Shown: positions 48,619-58,203, numbered from the stretch's first letter. The stretch: 64,000 nt of DNA from Candidatus Rhodobacter oscarellae (GCF_001078595.1 NZ_LFTY01000002.1:1632151-1696150); one strand, 5' to 3'. Translations and numbers: made by a program. Notes: generated by a model not told the origin, from the letters alone.

Positions 48619-49299
48619 ATGTCCAAAGCCCAGACGCCACCATCTGAAAACCCCAAAGCTGGCGTGGAAAACGTGGCCTCCATCTTGCGCGACCGTATCG
48701 TCAAAGGTGAGTTGCCCCCCCGCGCGCGCATCGTGGAACGGCAATTGTCCGCAGAGCTTGGTGTGTCGCGCACGCCCGTCCGCGAAGCGCTGAAGCTGCT
48801 GGAGGCCGATGGCCTCATCGAAATCTCGCTCCACCGGGGGGCTGTTGTCTCCGAGTTCCGCCCCGAGGACGCAGTCACTCTGTTTGAGGTGATCGCTGTT
48901 TTGGAAGGCCTCGCCGCCAAACGGGTTTGTGAGATCATTACACCGGACATCCTTCAGCGCCTCGAGGACATGCATAGCGCGATGCTGGATCACCACAAGG
49001 CCGGGCGCCGGAATGGCTATTTCGATCTGAATACGGCTATTCACGACTTCATCATTCAGACCTCCGCCAATCCGGTTTTGATCACGACGCATCAGCGCCT
49101 GATGATACAGGCGCGCCGCGGGCGCTATCTTGCAATCATGGAACCAGAGCGCCTGGCACAGGCGGTTGACGAGCATGAAGACCTCATGCGGGCGTTTCGC
49201 AGCGGGCAGGCAAGCAAGGCGGCAGAGATCTGGGAAACACACCTACGACACACCGGCCAAACCGTTGCGGCCGTTTTGCAATCTGGAAACGCTTCCTAA
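48619..49299 (+). CDS. GntR-family regulator (FCD/FadR subgroup)
   Basis: 226 residues. The winged helix (about 15-80) reads ILRDRIVKGELPPRARIVERQLSAELGVSRTPVREALKLLEADGL (key ELGVSRTPVREALK). The C-terminal FCD ligand domain (about 90-215) has the metal-binding Asp/His pattern (DLNTAIHDFII, HEDLMRAFRSG). It precedes, on the same strand, the transporter and hydrolase genes and probably represses them until a pathway acid binds. Confidence 0.87.
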   Translation: MSKAQTPPSENPKAGVENVASILRDRIVKGELPPRARIVERQLSAELGVSRTPVREALKLLEADGLIEISLHRGAVVSEFRPEDAVTLFEVIAVLEGLAAKRVCEIITPDILQRLEDMHSAMLDHHKAGRRNGYFDLNTAIHDFIIQTSANPVLITTHQRLMIQARRGRYLAIMEPERLAQAVDEHEDLMRAFRSGQASKAAEIWETHLRHTGQTVAAVLQSGNAS

Positions 49300-49394
49300 G
49301 CGTCGTTTATGCGGCAGCGGGCGAGATTTGCGCCCAAATTTTCGTCACCTCCAGAAAAAAGGGCGGTTTTGTCTTTGTTTTCTAACGCCTCCTG

Positions 49395-49410
49395 AAATGG
49401 CATGCCATTT
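49395..49410. promoter_or_regulatory. 16-bp palindrome upstream of the ABC transporter operon
   Basis: AAATGGCATGCCATTT is a perfect palindrome 36 bp before the binding-protein ATG (49447). GntR-type regulators bind short palindromes of this kind, so it is a candidate operator of the upstream regulator. It differs from the CGGCAATTGCCG site before the regulator, sharing only a GGCA/TGCC element. Confidence 0.5.
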
Positions 49411-49446
49411 TGAGGCATCTCGCATGAGCCAAAAGGGGGGCTGAAA

Positions 49447-50502
49447 ATGCCAAGACGAACGAACACAGGAATGACGCGTCGATCCATGTTGAAAGGATCG
49501 GCATTCGCCGCAATCGGGACTTTGGCGACACCCGCCATCCTGCGCGCCCAAGCAAAAGAACTGGTCATCGGTTGCGCAGGATCGCACACGGCATGGATGG
49601 AACAGATCGTTGTTCCTCACATGAAAGACGCCATAGGCGCCGATATCCTGTTTGAGGGCACAAAGTCCTCTGTCAATCTCGAGAAGATGTCCTCGAACAA
49701 GGACAATCCCTATCTGTCAGTCGTCCAGATGGATGATCCGGTGATGATTCAGGCGGTTGAGGAGGATTTGCTCACGCCGATCACTTCCGGGCCCGTGCCC
49801 AACATGACCGATCTGCGTTCTGACGCGGTGCATATGGACGGCATGTGGTGCAACTACGTCCAGCCCTGGGCCGGCGTGGCATACAACACCGACTTCAAAT
49901 CCGGCGGCGTTGCGTCTTGGGAAGAGCTTTGGGCACCAGAATCCAAAGGGCAACTGATCATCCCGTCGCTGCAAAACACCGAAGGCATGTGGACGCTGTT
50001 CATGTCGGCCATGCTGGGCTCGGGCAAACCGTTCTCTGAGGCGCAGTATGAAATCGATGCGGCGTTTGACAAGCTGGGGGCGCTGAAGCCAAACCTATTG
50101 TCGGTCTACACGACGATGAGTCAGGCGTTCAACCTGCTTGAACAGGGCGAAATCACCATGCTTTCCGGGAATTTCTCGTCCTACGCATTGCCCCGCAAGG
50201 CGAGCGGCGTGCCTGTTGATCTGGCGGCTCCGTCCGAAGGCATTTTCGCAATGCCGTCCGGCATCTGCCTTGTCAAAGGCGGCCCGAACCCCGAGCTGGC
50301 AGAGGCCTATGTGAACGAAATGCTTGGGCCGGACATGCAGTCGGCCATTGCTAACTTTGCCACGTCAGTGCCGGCCAACACCACCGTTAAGGCTGGTGCT
50401 GTGATCCCCGAAGGTGTGCCAATTTACGCCCCGGACTGGGCCTTTGTCGCCGCCAACCGGCGCGACTGGATCGAACGCTTCGACAAATTGATGGCCATCT
50501 GA
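49447..50502 (+). CDS. Periplasmic binding protein, spermidine/putrescine-type, Tat-exported
   Basis: 351 residues. The N-terminus TRRSMLKGSAFAAIGTLATP carries a twin-arginine motif, with cleavage near AQA. The body is a type II periplasmic-binding fold of the PotD group: YNTDFKSGGVASWEELWAP and SLQNTEGMWTLF, the segment lining the ligand cleft. It delivers a nitrogenous ligand to the permeases at 51588-53215. Tat export suggests folding before export. Enzyme neighbours point to a cyclic ureide or amide ligand rather than a polyamine. Confidence 0.82.
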   Translation: MPRRTNTGMTRRSMLKGSAFAAIGTLATPAILRAQAKELVIGCAGSHTAWMEQIVVPHMKDAIGADILFEGTKSSVNLEKMSSNKDNPYLSVVQMDDPVMIQAVEEDLLTPITSGPVPNMTDLRSDAVHMDGMWCNYVQPWAGVAYNTDFKSGGVASWEELWAPESKGQLIIPSLQNTEGMWTLFMSAMLGSGKPFSEAQYEIDAAFDKLGALKPNLLSVYTTMSQAFNLLEQGEITMLSGNFSSYALPRKASGVPVDLAAPSEGIFAMPSGICLVKGGPNPELAEAYVNEMLGPDMQSAIANFATSVPANTTVKAGAVIPEGVPIYAPDWAFVAANRRDWIERFDKLMAI

Positions 50503-50505
50503 TCC

Positions 50506-51591
50506 ATGAAAGACCCGGAAACGCGGGACATGGGCAGCAACAAGTACCTGGACGTCACTGCCGTCGGCAAAGCGTTCAAGGGCACGCCTGTCATGTCCGA
50601 TATGGACTTCCGCGTTGGTCGAGGAGAGCTTGTGTCTCTCCTCGGCCCATCGGGATGCGGCAAGACAACTCTTCTGCGGATCATTGCGGGGCTCACCGCG
50701 GCCGACACCGGAGAGGTCATGTTGGATGGCCGCGCAATCACGAGCGTGCCGCCACATCGGCGCAATATATCGGTCGTGTTTCAAAGCTACGCGCTGTTCC
50801 CGCATCTGACGGTCGCCGAGAACGTGGCCTTTGGTTTGCGCGCGCGCGGCGTCAATAAGGCCGCGCACGGCCCCAAAGTGGCCGAAGCCCTCGCCCTTGT
50901 GCGCATGAGCGACTTCGCCGAACGCCCGGTCGCGGCCCTGTCGGGCGGGCAACAGCAGCGTGTGGCCGTGGCGCGCGCCTTGATCGTTGATCCGGTTCTG
51001 CTGCTGCTGGACGAACCCTTTTCCGCCCTCGATCGCAAGCTGCGCGAAACCATGCAGGTCGAGCTGAAGACGCTGCTGCGCGCACGGAACATGACGGCGA
51101 TATTCGTGACCCATGATCAGGACGAGGCAATGGGCGTCTCGGATCGCATCGCGGTGATGAGCGCCGGAAAGATCGAGCAATTCGCCTCACCCTCCGAGCT
51201 TTATGCGCGCCCAGCGAGCGCATTCGTCATGGATTTCGTCGGGCTATCGACGCGCCTGACCGGCAAGGTGGTCGAAACCGGCGCCGGTCGCATCACCGTC
51301 CACACCGCGCATGGTTCGGTCACGGCACCAGGAGACTTTGCGGCGGGCACCAAGGTCACCATTGGAGTGCGCCCCGAGCTGATCCGCACAGAGCCGGGCG
51401 AGAACACCATCAGCGTCACCTTGGAGGACGCCATGGTTCTTGGGTCGAAGACCCAGCTGCACGGGCGCGCCGAAGACCCCAACCGCCTGCTTTGCGAATT
51501 GCCGGGCATGCGCTCAAGCCTCACTCCCGGAGAGACGGTGAACTTCGGCTGGTCCATCGCGGATACGCTGGTCTACGAGGCCAGCACATGA
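50506..51591 (+). CDS. ABC transporter ATPase, PotA-type
   Basis: 361 residues. Walker A LLGPSGCGKTT, signature LSGGQQQRVAVARAL, Walker B LLLLDEPFSALD, switch HDQDEAM; a C-terminal TOBE domain (about 285-355, TVRPELIRTEPGEN region) is typical of spermidine/iron importers. ATG 50506 is 3 bp after the binding-protein stop; ATG 50530 is an alternative. Its end overlaps the first permease (ATGA). Confidence 0.9.
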   Translation: MKDPETRDMGSNKYLDVTAVGKAFKGTPVMSDMDFRVGRGELVSLLGPSGCGKTTLLRIIAGLTAADTGEVMLDGRAITSVPPHRRNISVVFQSYALFPHLTVAENVAFGLRARGVNKAAHGPKVAEALALVRMSDFAERPVAALSGGQQQRVAVARALIVDPVLLLLDEPFSALDRKLRETMQVELKTLLRARNMTAIFVTHDQDEAMGVSDRIAVMSAGKIEQFASPSELYARPASAFVMDFVGLSTRLTGKVVETGAGRITVHTAHGSVTAPGDFAAGTKVTIGVRPELIRTEPGENTISVTLEDAMVLGSKTQLHGRAEDPNRLLCELPGMRSSLTPGETVNFGWSIADTLVYEAST

Positions 51592-52418
51592 TCAGGCGCG
51601 CGGAACGTATCGGGTTTCTGGCCCTGCCCGGCCTCAGCTTTCTGGCCATTATCTATGCGCTGCCGCTCTTCATGCTGCTGCTGAAGTCCTTCCAGATTGA
51701 TGGCCAGTTCTCCATTCTGGAATACGTCACCTTCTTTAGCGACAACTATAGCATGAGCGTCCTGTGGCGGACTCTGCGCGTGGCTTTTCTGACCACGGGC
51801 CTGGCATTGCTCATCGCCTATCCCACCGCGATCATTATGGCGCGCGCCAAGGGGATCTGGCTGTCGGTCTTTCTGGTCGCAATGGTTTTGCCGATGTCCG
51901 TGGGCGTCATCGTGAAGGCCTTTGCCTGGAGCATTCTGTTTCGCACACGCGGGGTCTTGAACGACACGCTGATGTCGCTGGGTCTCACCGAGGCGCCAAT
52001 CCGCATGCTGTTCACGGAAACCGCGCTGATCATTGGGGCGGCCAACGTCTTTTTGCCGTTCATGGTGCTGCCGATCTATACCGTGCTGCGCCAGATGGAC
52101 AGCCGCCTGCCCGAAGCCACCGTGTCGCTGGGCGCGACGCCGGTTTTTCGCTTCATGAATGTGACCCTGCCCCTCAGCCTGCCTGGTGTTGTCGCGGGCT
52201 GCGCCTTTACCTTCAGCCTTGCGATTTCGATGTATGTCATCCCCTCGCTGATCGTGGGCGAGCGCCAGCAGACGCTGTCGATGCTAACGGCGCGGTCATT
52301 CCTTTACCTGCGCAATGAGGCTTTGGGGGCCACGATATCCTCGATCCTGCTGATCATCGCCATTTCGGTGGTTCTGGGATCAAGCTGGCTGGCGAGCCGG
52401 TTGGGGGCACGGCAATGA
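51588..52418 (+). CDS. ABC transporter permease, PotB-type
   Basis: 276 residues with six membrane helices. The ATPase-coupling EAA loop reads PEATVSLGATPVFRFMNVTLPLSLPG. ATG 51588 overlaps the ATPase stop and its own stop overlaps the next permease. Together the two permeases form the import channel. Confidence 0.88.
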   Translation: MIRRAERIGFLALPGLSFLAIIYALPLFMLLLKSFQIDGQFSILEYVTFFSDNYSMSVLWRTLRVAFLTTGLALLIAYPTAIIMARAKGIWLSVFLVAMVLPMSVGVIVKAFAWSILFRTRGVLNDTLMSLGLTEAPIRMLFTETALIIGAANVFLPFMVLPIYTVLRQMDSRLPEATVSLGATPVFRFMNVTLPLSLPGVVAGCAFTFSLAISMYVIPSLIVGERQQTLSMLTARSFLYLRNEALGATISSILLIIAISVVLGSSWLASRLGARQ

Positions 52419-53215
52419 CTGGCACCGACCGCATCTCACTCGCCCTTTGTTGGCTTTTCGCAATCGCTTGCGTGATCTTCCTGATGTTGCCGATCGTGAT
52501 CACGCTGGCGGCGTCCTTTACCTCCTCTGCGGTCTATACGTTGCCACCGCCAGAACTGTCGCTGCGCTGGTATCAATCGCTGCAGCAGCGCTCGGGCCTC
52601 TGGGACGCGGTTAAATTGTCATTGAACCTGGCGGTCGTCTCGACGCTCCTGTCGCTGATCCTGGGTACGCTGGCCGCCATCGCTGTCACGCGCGGCTCCT
52701 TCCGGGGGCGCGAGGCCATCGCGACCTTCACTGTGTCCCCGCTGATGATGCCGGGCCTGGTGGTGGGCGTCGCCCTGCTTCAGTTCTTTCGCGAGATCGG
52801 GCTGCGCGACGCCTATACATCGCTGCTGCTGGGCCATATCGTGATTACCCTGCCCTTCGTGATGCGCACGCTTCTGGCCTCGATGGCGGCGTTCAACTTC
52901 AGCCTGGTTGATGCGGCCCGCACCTTGGGGCTGAGCTATCCGCGGGCCATCTTGCAGGTCCTCGTGCCCAACCTCGCCCCGGCCTATCTAACCGGCGGCC
53001 TCTTCGCCTTTCTGGCGTCGATGGACAACTACCCGATTTCGATCTTTCTGACAGATGCGCGCAATAAGACATTGCCCATCAAGATGTTGCAATATCTCGA
53101 GGAACAACCCGACCCCTCGCTGGCCGCCATGTCTTCGGGATTGATCCTGCTGGCCTGCGTCGTTCTTATCATCGCGTCGCGGACCGTCGGCCTGAACCGG
53201 ATGATCCAGGGATGA
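52415..53215 (+). CDS. ABC transporter permease, PotC-type
   Basis: 266 residues, six helices, EAA loop VDAARTLGLSYPRAILQVLVPNLAP. The text FLASMDNYPISIFLTD is typical of PotC relatives. Its stop overlaps the PuuE-like gene start (ATGA), tying uptake to catabolism in one transcript. Confidence 0.88.
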   Translation: MTGTDRISLALCWLFAIACVIFLMLPIVITLAASFTSSAVYTLPPPELSLRWYQSLQQRSGLWDAVKLSLNLAVVSTLLSLILGTLAAIAVTRGSFRGREAIATFTVSPLMMPGLVVGVALLQFFREIGLRDAYTSLLLGHIVITLPFVMRTLLASMAAFNFSLVDAARTLGLSYPRAILQVLVPNLAPAYLTGGLFAFLASMDNYPISIFLTDARNKTLPIKMLQYLEEQPDPSLAAMSSGLILLACVVLIIASRTVGLNRMIQG

Positions 53216-54093
53216 GCCGCGACTTGCGCGGATATTGGGACGCCGAGCCTGCGCCCTGCTGGCCGAATGGGACGCGTCTGGCCGTGTCCTTCGTCGTGAA
53301 CGTCGAAGAGGGCGCGGAGTTGTCGATTGCCTCCGGGGATGAGCGCAACGAAGGCCGCTATGAGGCCGACGACGAGGTCAAAGGCGCGCCCGATCCCTGC
53401 ATGGTCAGCCATTTCGGCTATGGTCCCCGGCGGGGCTATCACAGGGTCGTCGAGGCGCTGGCCGCGCATGATGCCCGTGCCAGCTTTTCGACCTGCGGAC
53501 GCGCCGCCGAAGCAACGCCGTGGCTGATTAGGGACGCTGTTGCGCGTGGCCATGAAGTGTCGTGTCACGGCTGGCGATGGGAAACCCATGCCGGCATGAC
53601 GGCAGAGCAAGAGCGCGAAATCATCGCGCGCACCCACGCCGCAATCTCGCGGATCGCTGGCACCGCGCCTGTCGGCTGGCACGCCCGCTCCGCCACCTCG
53701 CCGCAAACCCGCGACTTGCTGAAAGCACATGGCGGTTTCTGCTATGACAGCAATGCCTATGACGACGACATGCCCTACATGGATGGCGATTTCGTGGTGC
53801 TGCCTTATGCCTTTGATACCAATGACATGCGGTTTTCGCCCGGGGGCGGCTTTGTTCAGCCGCGGGATTTTTCGGACTACGTGATTGCCGGGTTTGACCG
53901 GCTCTATGCCGAGGGCGCGCAGGCCGCGCGGATGCTATCCATCGGTCTGCATACCCGCCTCATCGGCAGGCCAGCCCGCATCGGCGCGCTTGAGGCCATT
54001 CTAGCCCATATCACATCCCACCAGGACGTCTGGATTGCCCCCCGCCGCGAGATCGCCGCCTGTTGGGCTCAGCATCACGGAGCCCGCGCATGA
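53212..54093 (+). CDS. PuuE-like polysaccharide deacetylase-fold hydrolase (allantoinase-type)
   Basis: 293 residues of the NodB-homology fold. FVVNVEEGAELS, FGYGPRRGYHRVVEAL, ARASFSTCGRAAE, GHEVSCHGWRWETH and PVGWHARSATSPQTRDLL match the PuuE group, which includes a metal-independent allantoinase and cyclic-imide hydrolases. It therefore may open a cyclic ureide ring. Neighbours (amidase, hydantoinase, racemase-fold proteins) support cyclic amide degradation. Allantoin is one candidate, not proved. Confidence 0.82.
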   Translation: MSRDLRGYWDAEPAPCWPNGTRLAVSFVVNVEEGAELSIASGDERNEGRYEADDEVKGAPDPCMVSHFGYGPRRGYHRVVEALAAHDARASFSTCGRAAEATPWLIRDAVARGHEVSCHGWRWETHAGMTAEQEREIIARTHAAISRIAGTAPVGWHARSATSPQTRDLLKAHGGFCYDSNAYDDDMPYMDGDFVVLPYAFDTNDMRFSPGGGFVQPRDFSDYVIAGFDRLYAEGAQAARMLSIGLHTRLIGRPARIGALEAILAHITSHQDVWIAPRREIAACWAQHHGARA

Positions 54094-55427
54094 GCCTGCT
54101 GGATGGACCCCTCTCGGCCCTGGTCGCGGCCGTGCAGAGTGGTGAAACCACACCGTCGGCGATGACCACCGAAGCGCTGGAGCGTGCTGCGGCGCGCAAC
54201 CCGGCCATCAATGCAATCTGCCTGATAAACCCGCAGGCACAGGCCGAAGCCGACGCCGTGGCAGCGCGCCTTCAGGGCGGGGAAACCCTGCCCCTGGCCG
54301 GCGTTCCGGTGCTGATAAAGGACAACATCTGGGTAAAGGGCCTGCGCATTGCCCAAGGCTCGGCGCTTTTTGCCGATCATATCGCGCCAGAGGACTCCGA
54401 GGCCGTAAAGCGACTGCGCAATGCTGGGGCGGTGATCATCGGCATTGCGACCTGCTCGGAGTTCGGCTGCAAGGGGGCAACGAATTCGCCTTTCCACGGG
54501 GTGACACGCAACCCAATTGATCCAAGCCTGACATCTGGCGGGTCCTCCGGTGGGCCTGTGTCTGCGGTTGCGGCGGGGATCGTGCCTCTTGCGCTTGGCA
54601 CGGATGCGGGTGGATCCACGCGTCGCCCGCCCGCCCATACGGGCCTATGCGGCTTGAAGCCGACGCAGGATTTGATCCCCTACGGCCCCGGCTTTGACGA
54701 ACCGGTCTGGGGCATCTCGGTCATCTGCCCGATTGCCCGGCGGATGGAGGACATCGCCCTTGCCATGCAGGTTTTGGCCCGCCTGGCCTCCGCGCCCGCA
54801 CCACGCCTTGAGATCGCCGTTTCAGGTGATTTTGGCACCGGGCAAAGACGCGACCCGGATGTCGCTGCAAACTTCGACAAAGTGGTTGCGGCGCTCACCT
54901 CTGCAGACGTGACCATCACGCAGGCCCGGATCGCCTGGCCGCATGACATTAAGGGCCACGACGTCCAGCCGCTGCAACATGCAGGGCTTGCGCAGCTCTA
55001 TGGCGATGTTTGGCGCGAAACTCCCGGGGTCTTCGACCCCGCGATTGCCGAGCAAATCGAAACCGGCCTGTCGCTGAGCGGCACGCAGGTGGCCGCTGCG
55101 CATCAAATCTCGCACCAGATGCGTGAAACCTTGCGCGCGGCGCTGGACCTATACGGCTTTATCGCAACCCCCACGACGCCCTGCGCGGCTTGGCCGGCGG
55201 AACAGAACGCGCCTTCCGAGATTGGCGGCCAACCGGCCGCCCCGCGCGACCATGCGGCCTTTACACCGCAGATCAATCACGCCGGGGTCCCTGCCCTGTC
55301 CATCCCCTGTGGGACAGACAGTCAGGGCCGTCCCCTGGGACTACAACTTATCGCTCAAGCGGGTCGTGATGCCGATCTGATCGCCCTGGCACAGCGATTG
55401 GAACCGATCCTGAAGGAGATCGCCTGA
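54090..55427 (+). CDS. Amidase-signature family hydrolase
   Basis: 445 residues. The Ser-cisSer-Lys triad is intact: K77 (VLIKDN), S152 (SGGSSGG) and S176 (DAGGSTRRP), with the family's 24-residue spacing between serines. It hydrolyses a linear amide, perhaps the carbamoyl or amide product of ring opening. ATG 54090 overlaps the PuuE-like stop. Cytoplasmic. Confidence 0.88.
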   Translation: MSLLDGPLSALVAAVQSGETTPSAMTTEALERAAARNPAINAICLINPQAQAEADAVAARLQGGETLPLAGVPVLIKDNIWVKGLRIAQGSALFADHIAPEDSEAVKRLRNAGAVIIGIATCSEFGCKGATNSPFHGVTRNPIDPSLTSGGSSGGPVSAVAAGIVPLALGTDAGGSTRRPPAHTGLCGLKPTQDLIPYGPGFDEPVWGISVICPIARRMEDIALAMQVLARLASAPAPRLEIAVSGDFGTGQRRDPDVAANFDKVVAALTSADVTITQARIAWPHDIKGHDVQPLQHAGLAQLYGDVWRETPGVFDPAIAEQIETGLSLSGTQVAAAHQISHQMRETLRAALDLYGFIATPTTPCAAWPAEQNAPSEIGGQPAAPRDHAAFTPQINHAGVPALSIPCGTDSQGRPLGLQLIAQAGRDADLIALAQRLEPILKEIA

Positions 55428-55428
55428 T

Positions 55429-56172
55429 ATGCGCCTTTTGCTGATCAACCCCAATATGACCGAAAGCATGACCCGCTCCATGACGGATGTGGCGCGCGTA
55501 ACCGCAGGTCCTGCTGCCGAGATCGTTCCGCTCACCGCAACGACCGGCTTTCCCTATATCTCTTCGCGGGCAGAGGCGCAGATTGCAGGGGCCGGCGTGC
55601 TTGAGACAATCGCCTCGCATCGCCACGACGTGGACGCAGTCATCATCGCCGCCTTTGGCGATCCCGGTCTGGTTGCCGCGCGCGAGTTGTTCGATCTGCC
55701 CATCGTTGGCATGGCCGAGGCGGCCGTGATGTCCGCAGCCATGCTGGGCGAGCGGTTCTCGGTGGTGACGTTCTCGCCGCATATGGCGCGATGGTATGAC
55801 GCTTGTGTACGCCAGACCGGACTAGGCGGGCGCTTTACCGGCGTGCGATGCCCCGCCGATCCGCCCGCGCAGCTGGGCGATGTCCAGACCGCCCTGCGCC
55901 CCGAGCTGATTGCTTTGGCGCATGACGGGACCAGGTCAGATGGCGCCGACGTGGTCATCCTGGGCGGTGCGCCTTTGGCCGGGCTGGCGCCACAGATCGC
56001 CCATGAGACACCCGGCATTCTGGTCGACCCGATTGCCGCGGCGACCGCCCAGGCCATGGCGCTGGCGCGCCTGTCCCCCAGCTACCGCAATCGCACAGCC
56101 CGCCCCGCGGCCAAGACCTCCACCGGACTGGGGCAAGCCCTGAGCACGGTCATCGCAGGAGAAACCACATGA
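55429..56172 (+). CDS. Asp/Glu/hydantoin racemase-fold protein lacking the usual cysteines
   Basis: 247 residues. LLLINPNMTESMT, AAFGDPGLVAARELFDLPIVGM and VVILGGAPLAGLA are hydantoin/aspartate racemase landmarks. In characterised racemases a Cys precedes the FxDPG block and another stands in LGCAGM; here these read Ala and Gly. The protein may thus isomerise by another route or have another reaction. It lies between the amidase and the hydantoinase. A paralogue is at 57574-58203. Confidence 0.8.
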   Translation: MRLLLINPNMTESMTRSMTDVARVTAGPAAEIVPLTATTGFPYISSRAEAQIAGAGVLETIASHRHDVDAVIIAAFGDPGLVAARELFDLPIVGMAEAAVMSAAMLGERFSVVTFSPHMARWYDACVRQTGLGGRFTGVRCPADPPAQLGDVQTALRPELIALAHDGTRSDGADVVILGGAPLAGLAPQIAHETPGILVDPIAAATAQAMALARLSPSYRNRTARPAAKTSTGLGQALSTVIAGETT

Positions 56173-57566
56173 CCCATGACACCGTAATCACCGGCGCCCG
56201 CGTCGTCACGGCAAGCGGCACGACGCATTGCGATATCGGCATCACCGATGGCCGGATCGCCGCTCTGGGCAAGGATTTGCAAGGCGAACACGTGATCGAC
56301 GGCCATGGCCTGATCGCGCTGCCAGGCGGGATCGACAGCCACGTGCACATCTCCCAGCCTTCCGGGCCGGGGATCGAGATGGCCGATGACTTCACCTCTG
56401 GCACCCGCAGCGCGGCCTGCGGCGGCAACACGACCGTTCTGCCCTTCTGCCTGCCCGAAGAGGGCCGGACCCTGCGCGAGGCCGTCGCGGACTACCGCGC
56501 CAAGGCCGACGGCAACTGCATGACGGATGTCTCCTTTCACCTGATCGTCAAGGACACCGATCCGGTCACCCTGGGACAGGATCTGCCTGCCCTCATTCAG
56601 GCCGGCTATACCAGCTTCAAGGTCTTCATGACCTATGCCGGTCTTGCCTTGAGCGACCGGCAAATCCTTGAGGTGATGGCGGTGGCCAAAGAACAGGGCG
56701 CCATGGTCATGGTCCATGCCGAGAACGAAGACGCCATCGAATTCCTGCGCGACCGGGCCGACCGCAATGGAGAGACAGCCCCCTACCACCACGCCACCAC
56801 CCGTCCTGTTCCGGTCGAGCGCGAGGCGACGCATCGCGCCATTTCACTGGCCGAGATCGCGGGCGTTCCGCTGACCATCGTACATGTCTCGAATGGCGAG
56901 GCGACCGAAGAGATTGTCCGCGCCCGGCAGCGCGGCCTGACGGTGTTTGCCGAGACCTGCCCGCAATACATCACCCTGACCGCCTCTGATCTGGACCGGG
57001 ACGGGTTTGATGGGGCCAAATACGTCTGCTCTCCGCCGCCCCGCACCGCCGAAGAATGGCCAAAGATATGGGCCGGGATTGAGCAAGGCACGTTTGACCT
57101 GTTTTCCTCGGATCACTGCCCGTTCCGCTTCAATGATCCGGCAGGCAAGGATGCGCCCGGGGCGCGGCAGTCGTTCCGCAACATACCCAACGGCATACCG
57201 GGGGTCGAAACGCGCCTGCCGATCCTGTTCTCAGAAGGTGTGGTCAAGGGGCGCCTGTCGCTTGAACGTTTTGCCGCAATCACGGCGACGAACCATGCGC
57301 GGCTGTATGGCCTTTTCCCTCGAAAGGGCGCGATCATGGTCGGAGCCGATGCCGACATTGCGCTGTGGGATCCGACGCTGAGCAAGCCCATCAGGCAGGC
57401 CGATTTGCATCACGGATCGGATTACACGCCATGGGAAGGGTTCGAGGTCACTGGCTGGCCCGTGCGCACAATCTTGCGCGGCCAAACCGTCATGCAGAAC
57501 GGCGACCCCGTGGGCGCCCCGAGCGGCAGTTACCTGGAACGAGAGGCGCCCGATCTCTTGCTATGA
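56169..57566 (+). CDS. Hydantoinase/dihydropyrimidinase
   Basis: 465 residues of the amidohydrolase superfamily. All metal ligands are visible: H58 and H60 (DSHVHIS), carboxylated K151 (TSFKVFMTY), H183 (VHAEN), H239 (VHVSNG) and D315 (SSDHCPF). It opens a five- or six-membered cyclic ureide to an N-carbamoyl acid. It overlaps the racemase-fold gene (ATGA) and converges on the second racemase-fold gene 7 bp downstream. Confidence 0.9.
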   Translation: MTHDTVITGARVVTASGTTHCDIGITDGRIAALGKDLQGEHVIDGHGLIALPGGIDSHVHISQPSGPGIEMADDFTSGTRSAACGGNTTVLPFCLPEEGRTLREAVADYRAKADGNCMTDVSFHLIVKDTDPVTLGQDLPALIQAGYTSFKVFMTYAGLALSDRQILEVMAVAKEQGAMVMVHAENEDAIEFLRDRADRNGETAPYHHATTRPVPVEREATHRAISLAEIAGVPLTIVHVSNGEATEEIVRARQRGLTVFAETCPQYITLTASDLDRDGFDGAKYVCSPPPRTAEEWPKIWAGIEQGTFDLFSSDHCPFRFNDPAGKDAPGARQSFRNIPNGIPGVETRLPILFSEGVVKGRLSLERFAAITATNHARLYGLFPRKGAIMVGADADIALWDPTLSKPIRQADLHHGSDYTPWEGFEVTGWPVRTILRGQTVMQNGDPVGAPSGSYLEREAPDLLL

Positions 57567-57573
57567 TCTGCGC

Positions 57574-58203
57574 CTAGTCAAGCTGGGCCGCGATGGCCTT
57601 ACAGGCTTCGGGCAAGGGCTGAACGAGCGGCACGTCAACCTGGCCCGCCAAACGGATTGCAGCCTCCGCCAGTGGTCCACCTCCTATGATAATGCGCTCG
57701 GCCCCTGCGGTCCGCGCAGCCATGCAAGCGTCCAGTAAAGCGGCGTCCAATGCGGCGGGATCAGCCAGCAAATCATAGGGATCGCCCGCGGTCAAGAAGC
57801 TGCCCAGATAGCTGCCTTCGGTGCCGTAAGCGCGCATCAACGCATCAATCGACGCGCGCAGGCCGATTGTTGTCGCAGCAACCGCAAAACGCGCGCGCCC
57901 TGCAGCGGCGGCGCGCGCCGCAGCGGCACCGATGCCGACCACAGGGCAGCTCAGGCGTTGGGCCAGGCGCACGGCACCGGGGTCGCCAAAGGCTGCGACA
58001 ATCACCGCGCGCGCCTTGGGCAAATCCGCTTGGGCCACCTGATCCGCTGCCGCGGCCGAGTCCTTGGGCTCGGTGATCATCGCAGGCGCCGCGCGGTTGG
58101 TCCATCCCAGCACATCATCAGGCAAATGGCGCCTTGCGATGGTCAACATCGCTTCAGTCGTCGCGTCCGAACTGTTGGGATTGATCAGCAGAACAGGTTT
58201 CAT
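57574..58203 (-). CDS. Second Asp/Glu racemase-fold protein lacking the usual cysteines
   Basis: 209 residues, paralogous to 55429-56172: MKPVLLINPNSSDATTEAML, VIVAAFGDPGAVRLAQ and RIIIGGGPLAEAA. Both expected catalytic cysteine positions are Ala and Gly, as in the first copy. The start is ATG 58201-58203, where homology begins. On the opposite strand from the main operon, so it needs its own promoter, probably within 58204-58288 or from the Hyi-like gene upstream. Confidence 0.78.
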   Translation of the reverse strand: MKPVLLINPNSSDATTEAMLTIARRHLPDDVLGWTNRAAPAMITEPKDSAAAADQVAQADLPKARAVIVAAFGDPGAVRLAQRLSCPVVGIGAAAARAAAAGRARFAVAATTIGLRASIDALMRAYGTEGSYLGSFLTAGDPYDLLADPAALDAALLDACMAARTAGAERIIIGGGPLAEAAIRLAGQVDVPLVQPLPEACKAIAAQLD

